Source of the DNA: Acholoe squamosa
Lineage: Eukaryota; Annelida; Polychaeta; Phyllodocida; Polynoidae
Direction of reading: 5' to 3'
Assembly (NCBI GenBank): GCA_949317995.1
Contig: OX439036.1
Span: 88,759,920-88,823,919 of the forward strand
Length of the DNA: 64,000 bases
Position 1 is the first letter of the stretch; each line of letters starts with the position of its first letter. Shown one piece after another: positions 43,606 to 52,127 of this stretch. The position numbers and the translations under genes are program-made. The notes below the pieces were generated by a model. It saw nothing but the letters and a program-made list of their open reading frames with translations. It searched no databases and was not told the DNA's origin.

Positions 43606-44556
43606 CTACCACTCACTCTGAGGATCCTTTGGCTGTTGCACAGTATTGACCAGGTGAGCAAGCCCATCATCACTACCTAACTCGTCACCACTGTCCTCGG
43701 ATTGCTCGTCGACCGCATGTGCACCTTTCTGAGACCTACTTTTGACTTTTCTCTTTGCTTTATAACAGACTGCTGCGAAATGGCCTTTACTTTTACAGTA
43801 GTTACAGGTCGCACCACGGGCAGGGCAATATTCATGTGTGGCATCGTAGCCACACTTGTCACATAGCTCTAACTTAGGTGGTTTCTCTTTAGATGTCGAG
43901 GGCTTTTTTCTCATTTTGGGTGGCTCCTGTTTCTTAACTACCTTAACAGTGTCATCTTCCCAATTCACCTCCTGTAATGTCTCTTTGGAGGATTCATAGC
44001 TTCGACCAAATGTGATGGCCTCTTTGAGGGTGAGTTCCTCCCCTTTGTCAAAGCACTTCTCCTTGACCTTTGCATGGCAGGACCCAATAACTATCATGTC
44101 TCTGAGCATGCGGTCCTCATGTGTACCATATCCACAGTCCTTTACCAGTACACGCAGAGAAGTCACAAAGTCATCAAATTTCTCATCAGGCTTCTGCCTA
44201 TGACGCAAAAACCTAGCTGTAGCCCTGATTTCATCTCTAAAGGGTTTGACATGGTCCTCATACTTTTTGAATACTGACTCAAGAACTTCATTTTCTGCTG
44301 CCGCATCATCCCCATCTGCAGGCTCCCAAGGGAAGGTGTCATACAATTCCTGACCTTTGTTACCAATAAATGTCATCAAATAATTCACTTTTTCTACTTC
44401 GCTTTTGCCAGCCAATGGACCACCAAAATGGAAAACACAGTGTTGTTTAAACGGTTTCCATTCTCTAACCAGGTCTGAGGCATCCGAATCCATGGATGGA
44501 ATATTTTTCTCAGCCATTTTACTATTTTGAGCCTTTAAATCACTGTAGATGTTCAC
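43606..44556 (-). CDS. gag: Gypsy gag with two zinc knuckles, 316 aa
   Basis: The N-terminal part is capsid-like (FKQHCVFHFGG, VNYLMTFIGNKG, FRHRQ-type helix RFLRHRQKPDE). It is followed by a basic linker and two knuckles: CDKCGYDATHEYC (232-244, CX2CX5HX2C) and CNYCKSKGHFAAVC (251-264, CX2CX4HX4C). The protein forms the particle shell and binds the element RNA. The first ATG (44556) gives 13 extra residues before MAEKNIPSMDSD, which may be the true start. The frame ends in TAG, in phase with pol. Confidence 0.93.
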   Translation of the reverse strand: MNIYSDLKAQNSKMAEKNIPSMDSDASDLVREWKPFKQHCVFHFGGPLAGKSEVEKVNYLMTFIGNKGQELYDTFPWEPADGDDAAAENEVLESVFKKYEDHVKPFRDEIRATARFLRHRQKPDEKFDDFVTSLRVLVKDCGYGTHEDRMLRDMIVIGSCHAKVKEKCFDKGEELTLKEAITFGRSYESSKETLQEVNWEDDTVKVVKKQEPPKMRKKPSTSKEKPPKLELCDKCGYDATHEYCPARGATCNYCKSKGHFAAVCYKAKRKVKSRSQKGAHAVDEQSEDSGDELGSDDGLAHLVNTVQQPKDPQSEW

Positions 44557-44893
44557 AACTAGCTTCCAGCACCACTAAATCAATGGTAGAAACTAACACA
44601 CTTGACCAGCTAGAATAGCCCTCAACAAGCAAATGGCACAAAGTCAGTTCAATATGGGATTGGCTGGACCAAATTATTAAAATGCCCATGTAGCACACAA
44701 ATTCACAGTTCAACCAAGCACCAACATGTGGCTTCACTTTCAGGGTTCTTGAGATCCAGGCTGGACACTTTGGTCTACTCACAATTTCCTGGATTCAATT
44801 CCTTTACAAAATGACATCTCCTGGTAAGCTTATACATCAATTCATCAATTGGCATTACCAGGTGGGTTTGCTTTCTCTTCTAGAGCTGTAGAA

Positions 44894-44909
44894 CCACTTC
44901 TGACAACCA
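44894..44909 (-). other. Gypsy primer-binding site, tRNA-Leu-like
   Basis: On - TGGTTGTCAGAAGTGG starts directly after the LTR end (CATTACA). It resembles the TGGTGTCAGAAGTGG site of elements primed by tRNA-Leu, with one extra T. Confidence 0.65.
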
Positions 44910-44994
44910 TGTAATGTGTTGAAGGAAGAACCAAGACCTTACAATTCGGTGCCTCGTGCTAGACTAACGTTTATTCCTCTATTGTCACTCAACT
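44910..44994 (-). repeat. Gypsy 5' LTR, truncated to 85 bp
   Basis: TGTAATGTGTTGAAGG ... TTGTCACTCAACT corresponds to 40081-40165 of the 3' LTR with two differences noticed. The remaining 51 bp are replaced by ATTCAGGCTATTCGTGGG, which belongs to the neighbouring Ngaro/DIRS-type element. Confidence 0.85.
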
Positions 44995-45001
44995 ATTCAG
45001 G

Positions 45002-45520
45002 CTATTCGTGGGTAGAATTCTGGAGACATTAAGGGCCATGAAGGGGATCCACACAAATGTGACAAGTGACATGAAAAAGGACCTAAAGTGGTTTCTGGAA
45101 TTCTGTAGAGAATGGAATGGTGTGGCGCTTATCCCCACGGCCACCCATGACATGGAGATATTTGTCAACGCCTCACAATCCGGTATAGGGGCATATAACG
45201 GCCACTCCGGCTATGCCCTTCAGGTAGCAGCCAAGACTGACCCGGTAGATAACATAGCACACCTGGAGGCCGCCAATATAGTGGTGGCCATCCACACCTT
45301 CCTCACATCTGACCACAGTGGCATGAATGTCAGGATCTACTGTGACAACAAGGCGGCCGTCTCGGTTCTGACAGAGGGGAAGGGAAGGACAAGGTTTTTT
45401 TAGATGTAGCAAGAGCCGCATGGGCAGTAGAAGCATCTCTGTCAGTCAGACTCACATATGTCCATGTCCCGGGAAAAAAACAATATTATTGCTGACGCCT
45501 TAAGCAGAGCCCATATCAGT
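45002..45520 (+). pseudogene. RNase H domain of Ngaro/DIRS-type pol, frameshifted
   Basis: The block VGRILETLRAMKGIH leads into DLKWFLEFCREWNG, MEIFVNASQSGIGAYNG, AHLEAANIVVAIHTF and IYCDNKAAVSVLTEGKG, the usual RNase H strand-helix order. The frame is lost near 45385 (the 45008-45403 frame ends RFF), continues in another frame as VFLDVARAAWAVEASLSVRL, and returns in the A run near 45472-45481 before NNIIADALSRAH. Two compensating indels at homopolymers are the simplest reading. Confidence 0.75.
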
Positions 45521-45590
45521 GATAGGGATCATAGAGATGCCCAGTACTATGTAAACAGTAAAGCCATTCAACTCATACATCCATGTCTAC

Positions 45591-46575
45591 ATGTGTTTGA
45601 CAATATCTCTCCATGTCTTACCTCTAGAGCCGGTTTACAACTACCTACAGAGGAGAGCAGCTCGCCGCCAATTCAAAGCACGGGCCGAGGGTGCAGAGAG
45701 GGGCAGGAAGTCCACGGTCCTCCAGTTCCTCCGCGTCACATATCAAATGGGCATTGACCCCCTGGAGCCGACTTACCAAGATCTGTGCACATGGATAGAG
45801 CACCTCGTCGATCAGGGGCTCACTCCACTGACTATCAAAAACAAAATCAGCCATTTGAGAGTGTATGCCACCTTAGTCCAGGCCTCAACTGCCCCATACA
45901 ATCACCCAAGGGTGCTTCGGGCTTTGGACGCCCTCATGAAGGACAAAAACTTTGTGCATCTCAAGACGACAGCCATCACCATCCCACACCTAAAACTTTT
46001 AATTTTGTCTCTCCCACCCACACTGGAAGGACGGGCAGTCAATGCAGCAATCCTCCTAATGTACCATGCTGCCCTGAGACAATCCGAGGTGCTGCCACCA
46101 AGTCTGGTTCGGTGGTCAAATACAAGGCACTCCACGCAAGAGGACCTAGTCATAAGCCATTCAGGTCTTACGCTCAATATAAAATGGGCCAAGAATCTTC
46201 AAAGTTACACACAAAGCAAGAATGTGACACTGGCACCCATGGAGGACAAGAGGTTCTGTGTCGTCCACGCCATGATCAGCCCACAAACACACCAAATCAA
46301 CCACTGATAGCCTTCCCGGGCAAGCCCAACAGACCCATACCAGTGTCATATGCAAGGAGGGTATGGATCCAGTAAAATCATCGGGCATATACCAGAAGGG
46401 CTATACCTTGCACTTCCTCAGGAGAGCCGCAGCTACACAGGCTCATGAGGCAGGCTGTACAGAACTGGACATTCAGGTCTACGGCGGATGGGCCTCCAAT
46501 GCACATTGCGCATATATTCGCTCACATAGAACCCAACAGGTCAACAAAGCCATCCGCCAGGCCTTCATTTCATAG
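45591..46575 (+). pseudogene. Tyrosine recombinase of Ngaro/DIRS-type element, frameshifted
   Basis: The N-terminal core-binding part (STVLQFLRVTYQMGIDPLEP; LVDQGLTPLTIKNKISHLRV) and the first catalytic Arg (ALRQSEVL, Arg codon near 46077) are in the frame 45591-46307. The HxxR block (YTLHFLRRAAATQAHEAG, His codon near 46411), GGW and the nucleophilic Tyr (CAYIR, codon near 46513) lie in another frame, 46363-46575. Between them a third frame holds PLIAFPGKPNRPIPVSYA. All catalytic signatures are recognisable, but at least one and probably two indels break the protein. Such recombinases integrate a circular DNA copy without a DDE integrase. Confidence 0.8.
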
Positions 46576-46695
46576 ACTGTGCCCACAGACTCTTATCATT
46601 TTATATTTTCTTTTATTTACTTTCTCCCTTCCTTTTTCCCACCATCTTCACCTTCACCCTTTCATATAACTCTTCACTTGGCAGGTTTGGCCCGA

Positions 46696-46843
46696 AATTT
46701 AATATTATTTCATAATATGTCAATCTCGTATTTTATGTTAAATGTAAATAATTTACATCTTATAAAATCATCTATACTAAATAAAAAATTTTATTCACCC
46801 CACTCCTGCCTCTTCACTGTCTCCGGGGGGTTACTCCATAATG
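46696..46843 (+). repeat. Ngaro-type direct repeat B1
   Basis: AATTTAATATTATTTCATAA ... GTCTCCGGGGGGTTACTCCATAATG, nearly identical to 47124-47279. The left part is AT-rich with TAAATGTAAATAATTTACAT, a local inverted repeat. Confidence 0.85.
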
Positions 46844-47123
46844 GTGTGGCCGGGCCATGTCAATGGCCCCGGCCAGTCATTGTGGCTCCCCCTGGAGTCA
46901 CATACCAACACCTAAACCTCATAACAATCAACACCCCCACCTATACTATAACATAACCACCAATCCCCGACCTTCACCTTCACACACACACATCCACCTC
47001 TTCTCATTCTCCTTCTCCTACACGTCCATACACCACCTATCACCATTTTCCCACCCACCCACACCTTTATCCATTCATTTAATCATTATCAATTCATTTT
47101 TATACCACTCTCTTGTTCATCTG

Positions 47124-47279
47124 TAATTTAATATTATTTCATAATATGTCAATCTCGTATTTTATGTTAAATGTAAATAATTTACATCTTATAAAATCAT
47201 CTATACTAAATAAAAAAATTATTCACCCCACTCCTGCCTCTTAACTGTCTCCGGGGGGGGGGGGGGTTACCCCATAATG
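47124..47279 (+). repeat. Ngaro-type direct repeat B2
   Basis: Second copy; it differs mainly by a longer G run (14 instead of 6) and a few substitutions. It closes the element; a MITE begins two bases later. Confidence 0.85.
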
Positions 47280-47280
47280 A

Positions 47281-47630
47281 GGGACGAATCATTTATTGCT
47301 AGGCGGGGGAACTAGATGAATTTTGGCGGACTGGCAGATTTTTTTGTTTTTAAATCCCCCCATCACTGTCAAAAACGAGTGCGACCCCCCCCCACTGAGA
47401 GCTGATTTTGCAACCCCCCCCAAAAAAAAAAAATAAAAAATCGGATATGCACATGGAATGATGCGTCGCGATGGGTATTTGAATTGCCCATGTTAAGTTT
47501 TGACCCCCCCTAGTGTAAAGGTTTATTGGGTTTTGCCCCCCCCCCCCACCAAGGGGCTCTTTTTTCAAAATGCCCCCCCGCCTATATCTAACAAGCCCCC
47601 CCCCCCACCTAGCAATAAATGACTCGTCCC
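47281..47630. mobile_element. MITE with GGGACGAATCATTTATTGCT ends
   Basis: The left end GGGACGAATCATTTATTGCT + AGGCGGGG is matched by the complement of CCCCACCTAGCAATAAATGACTCGTCCC at the right, about 28 bp with two mismatches. Inside are C runs and ATTTTTT tracts as in the GGGAGTGATCA family, of which it may be a distant relative. Confidence 0.75.
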
Positions 47631-48144
47631 TTATGACAATGTATTTTTGCTACCTGGGTGGTTTTGCTAAAGTTATGAACGTTTTTCGTTCTATAATCGT
47701 TTTTGTTTGTAGTAGGCAAATAACGTGATTTTGCCGTTTTAAAGCGTAACTAAAACGTTTTTGAACGCTTCATTTTCGACTATTTTAACGCAACAGAACA
47801 CATGATTTGTAACATATTTAGATAGCTTTATCTGATGTGAAATATCATATTAACATAATGATGGAACTTATCAGTAATGTCGGTATACTACCGTGACAGA
47901 TCAGCTCTACTGTCCTGACATCTGTTGTTTTATTGAGGTATCACTGGCAAGAAATCTTTTCTCAACATCTAGATTTTCACCACCTTTCGATTGTCTCAGA
48001 CTTGGCAAAAATACACTTTTTAACGTAAAAAGAGTTGTAATTAGTTCCTAAATTTGCCAAACGTTTTTAAACGCAGAAACTTTTTAATGTAAAGCCAACT
48101 AAGTACTCGAGTCGATTCCCATGTTGTCAAGACAATGCTGCAGG
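47631..48144. other. Intergenic DNA
   Basis: AT-rich with several ACGTTTTT words. No gene is recognised. Confidence 0.4.
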
Positions 48145-48932
48145 TGGGTAAAAATCTGAGATCTGCACCAATTGGATAGAAATGGTGTTCGAAAATAAAA
48201 GTTGAAAATGTATAATTTTTACTCTAAAACTTTTTTGTATATGTGGTAAACTATACTTTTCCAATAGGGGACAATACTAAAATTGCTACTTGAGAAATGG
48301 CATAAGGAAAAAAATGATCCCCATGGTAGGAGATAGGAGGGCAATATGTCCGTTACCATGATTTTGGACATCTCAATATGCCTTTTGATAGGTGGGTCTT
48401 GTATAAAACCTGTTAGAGTTGGAGATGTGATATTAACAGGTCAAAAGAAGCAATGGTATATCTTCATTCTGGAATGGATAACTAGTTATTCAGATAATAT
48501 TATATTGTTGATCCAAAGCCCTAAACTCATGGTAACGGACGTATCTTAAAAAAATTATTTCCCAAATCTATTTCTATCAGTTAGTCTACACTAAACAGTT
48601 CATAGTGTACCGTAATAAGACACAATAACCGTATCTTCCAAGGAAAACTGATAGCACAGGGACCCAATGTACCTTCTATTTTTTCTTGATATTTGCTTTT
48701 GAATTCTAGAAAAAGAAAGGGTAATTTGCCTACTTTTTAAATTCAATTAGCCATCAATAATCCTTTCATGTCAATGAATTTGACAAAATGCATATCCAAG
48801 TGTAGGTAACGATGTCTAGAACAAATTATATGAGGTCTCTTTATATTTGCTTTTTCTCACTTTATGTGGTTATCAATGTATGGCATTAAATTGGGTATTT
48901 TCCAATTGGTGCAGATCTCAGATTTTCACCCA
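48145..48932. mobile_element. 788-bp TIR element
   Basis: The 32-bp ends TGGGTAAAAATCTGAGATCT(GCACCAATTGGA) and its complement at 48901-48932 differ at one base. A second inverted pair (ATATGTCCGTTACCATG / CATGGTAACGGACGTAT at about 48345 and 48529) lies inside. The element has no transposase and is a non-autonomous DNA transposon. Confidence 0.8.
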
Positions 48933-49414
48933 GATGTGGGTTGACACCATGATTCAACAGTCCATTGTACACTTCTGGTAAACTATCTTTGTCAGAAGTT
49001 AGTCGTACAGGCTAACTTGTGCAGCCAAGCTCGGATTTTACAAGTGCCCAAATGTACAAAACTTGCTTAGGATTTTACAAATACATAACTATTAGGACAA
49101 TGTCCCAACTTGCCTAATTTTAAGTAAGTTTCTTATGACATTTCGGAGGCCTTCTGACTGCCATTCATTAATGTGTTCTGAATTCTGGTTCAACCTAAAG
49201 ATTGGGTTTAAGCACAAAATACTACTGAATCAGCCATTTTTAAGCCAAGGATGTGTAGACCTTCTAGCTCAGGGTGTGGCTTATGAGTAAGGTTTCATGG
49301 TAATTCCTTTGAACTGATTTAAGAATTTAAATGGTTAATTAAACCTAAACACCCGACTAAACAGTGGCTTCAAAGGCCACAACAAAGCCCTTCCATTTAA
49401 GAAGCAAGTTCAAT
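48933..49414. other. Intergenic DNA
   Basis: No gene or repeat is recognised. Confidence 0.35.
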
Positions 49415-49990
49415 AGTGGAGGCTCCACTTCGCGATTTTTTGGTACATTCTCACTAACTGCTATCCCTATATTGTCTAAGGTATAGGGTGTTGACTTTCC
49501 TATATTGTAAACATGAGATTCAAAATTGTAAACATGAGATTTCAGGTGTCATTTCATGGGTGATATCTCTCCTTGTGTGCATATTAACAAACTACCCTGC
49601 ACCTGCATAGACTCTGTGATTGGGTGGGAGTTCAATATATAAACATCAACACAGCAAAATATAAATAACAACACAGCAGTCACACAGATTGCAGGGTCTT
49701 GTACTGTAAAAATCAAACCTGTCTGATATTGAGTTGCAGGGACTGGCCAATGTGAAAGTCTGCAATGTTTACATAACATCAGCTTGATTTAGTAAACAAA
49801 ACATCTTTTTGAAAACACAAGCATGCTTGATATTGCACACAATCACATCCCCAGATAAACAAATAGGTCCCTCAACATACACGTTCTACCTTGTCATGGT
49901 AACAAATATTACTCTTTAATCCATGTTTGTCTCCAATTTCTGAGAATTGCTGCGATTCCCTGCAAAAATCGCGTAGTGGAGCCTCACCTA
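49415..49990. mobile_element. TIR element with GGAGGCTCCACT ends
   Basis: Left AGTGGAGGCTCCACTTCGCG + ATTTTTTG; right GCAAAAATCGCGTAGTGGAGCCTCACCT is its complement with three mismatches. The inside (about 520 bp) has TTGTAAACATGAGATT repeated twice and no transposase. Confidence 0.65.
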
Positions 49991-52127
49991 ATGCCTCCAA
50001 TTGAAATTATTTAAAACCCATGCATGAGCTAGATTGCTCTGGGTTTATTACAACAGATCACAGATCCTGCAAATTGGATATATTAGTCTATATGAAAACT
50101 CGTCAGAGATCGGCTTTTACCGACAAAGTCGCTGCTGGGCCAGTAGGAATTGTCAGACTGCCAGACCAAATGATTTTTGGACCTTGGGCTACATTTTGGT
50201 TTCTACGGCTTTAAAATCAGACCGTTATTACGGTTTTTACAGCCCAAAGGAAAAAGTGTTATTTTTGATTAAATCTTAAAGATTCAAATGATCAAAATAG
50301 TGGGTTAGTTCTTGTTTTCCATTATTTCCTTACAGACAATAATAATCTTGAGGTATTTGGTCCTGCCAAAACCAGTCTGGGCCTGCAGCCTGATAAAATC
50401 TGCAGGACTGAGGGAAAAACTTTTCGAATAGACTCGATATATGAGTATATTAAAAAACCATGAAGAAGGTGTCTGCGTGTTTCTTGTTTATTCCTTCAAT
50501 ACCTTATCAATCTATTAGGTGTATTTTGTTAAATGTTATGTTATTAATGGAGACTGTAAACGTCGTATTATGCCAATAGCCATTAGAATCTACCATTGCT
50601 TTGACATTTTATAGACCTTCCCTTGGTTCCCTCTAACAGAAAAGTCCTCATATATACTTTTCATCATAAAGGGGTGATATATTTGGGCCCCCGATCTTTT
50701 GTCGTAGTTTTGGTCCTTAAGATCCACCAGCTGCCCCCCCCCTCCCCATTTTTTTTTCAAAGATACGAGCAATCCCCTTATTGGTAGGCATAGTTCACCA
50801 CTTGGTTGGGGGAAAAATGGTTTTTTTTTTATTACGTCGAATACCGTTACTTTGTGTTTATTCGTACTACTAGCGCTTGATTTTAACATATGAGGTCGAT
50901 TGTGCACTCAAGAAAGGTTTTTCTTTCTAGGCTCCATATATGGGTCTCATTTCCTCACTCCATATATTTAATAAGCCACATATGGTCACATATAAACACA
51001 TCAAAACTACCACTACTACGTGTATGGGGCTTCTACAATCACACTTGCAGTAAATCCCCACATAGAACCCTCAAACTGAGATTGGGGGAAAGTCGCACCT
51101 GGGGCTTGAAAATACTGATTTCAGTACTGTTCTATATATGATAAGAAAACTCCCCCTTTATATAATAAGCCACCCCCTGAGTTTGGAACATCCTATAAGC
51201 TGTGGCTTATATACGCGGGAGTTTATGGAAGTAAAATCGTGTACATGTATATACATTTTACATGCCTTATGTCCCGGCATATAGTTGTCACGATCTGTGT
51301 GGGCATTCTCGGATATTATATTCTCTATTTCTGACGTCAAGAACCAGGATGTTAGCTAGAGTAGGTCGGTTGCTAGGATACTGTGGGATGTGGGTCTATA
51401 TAAACTCTTTTCCGGTTGATATATTCCAATGTAAACTTCACATAGCATTATCCATGTTCCTATATAGATACAGATGGTGGAATAAGCAGGGACCAACCAC
51501 TTCGCACCTTATAGGAGCAAGTAACACTTTCTTGTTCTTGACATCATCAATCCTCCTGCAGCATCTATGACAAATTACAGATCAAGAGCATCAATTATAA
51601 ACAGTTCTATATGCATTAATCCTGGAGGAATTCCAACCCTTGCAAGCTGAAGGAGCCTGAGAACTAGCGTAAGCTCGTGATTGCATGTGAATCTACAGGG
51701 ACAGACATGGCTACTACGAGGTGTAAGAAGAATTTATCTTTTTATCACTATAATATATTTACCTTTGTATCACTATATCGGTAAATAGCTACTGAGTTAA
51801 TGCTGGGATAACGGTTGGTATTCACACCGTCATATCACATTCATGTAGCCACCGCTGTATATCGGACAAAGGAAGGGAATATTTAGATACGTATATTCAT
51901 GAAATTCTATTTCTACAATGTAAGACAAAAGTGTGTCTTGTAACCTAGATCCAGGCCTATACCTCCCCGAATCTGTACCCCAATGTGTTCCGCCTCTCCA
52001 TTGAATTGATTTAAATGGTTACTATATTGGGGGCTGCCCAATTAGGCATTTGGCAAAGTGTAAATCAAATTACACTTTGCTTAATCTGGTTTCTTTTCTG
52101 TGTAATGTTAATCCTATATCATTTCAG
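49991..52127. other. Upstream region of gene C exons
   Basis: Earlier gene C exons were not identified. A 22-nt candidate microexon at 51698-51719 (CTACAG|GGACAGACATGG...CTACGAG|GTGTAAG) would join in phase to the exon at 52128, but its upstream phase cannot be tested. The rest shows no coding signal. A small TIR element lies at 51147-51226. Confidence 0.35.
51147..51226. repeat. Small MITE (AAACTCCC ... GGGAGTTT)
   Basis: AAACTCCCCCTTTATATAAT then AAGCCAC is matched by the complement of GTGGCTTATATACGCGGGAG then TTT. It is about 80 bp long and related in style to 28094-28320. Confidence 0.55.

Larger units (their letters stand above)
40081..44994 (-). mobile_element. Ty3/gypsy LTR retrotransposon, 5' LTR truncated
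   Basis: On - the order is truncated 5' LTR (44994-44910), tRNA-Leu-like primer site (44909-44894), leader, gag (44556-43606), pol (43596-40489), polypurine tract (40248-40217) and 3' LTR (40216-40081). The domain order PR-RT-RH-IN is that of Ty3/gypsy, and no env frame is seen. The right end is joined directly to DNA of a Ngaro/DIRS-type element, so the outer 51 bp of the 5' LTR and any target duplication are missing. Confidence 0.92.
45002..47279 (+). mobile_element. Ngaro/DIRS-type (tyrosine recombinase) retrotransposon, 3' half, decayed
   Basis: From left to right: RNase H (45002-45520), tyrosine recombinase (45591-46575), then two direct repeats (46696-46843 and 47124-47279) separated by a C-rich 280 bp. 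RNase H followed by a tyrosine recombinase and a B1-A2-B2 repeat arrangement is characteristic of the PAT/Ngaro branch of the DIRS order. Reverse transcriptase, ORF1 and the left A1 repeat are missing, cut at the gypsy LTR junction. Several frameshifts show it is dead. Confidence 0.75.

Noticed and set aside
46579-47126. Frames after the tyrosine recombinase (125 and 89 codons)
   Set aside because: They cover the B1/A2 repeats and simple C-rich DNA; the composition (His/Pro/Ser/Tyr) follows base composition only.
47281-47630. Part of the Ngaro element
   Set aside because: It has its own 28-bp terminal inverted repeats and begins just after the B2 repeat ends, so it is a separate insertion.
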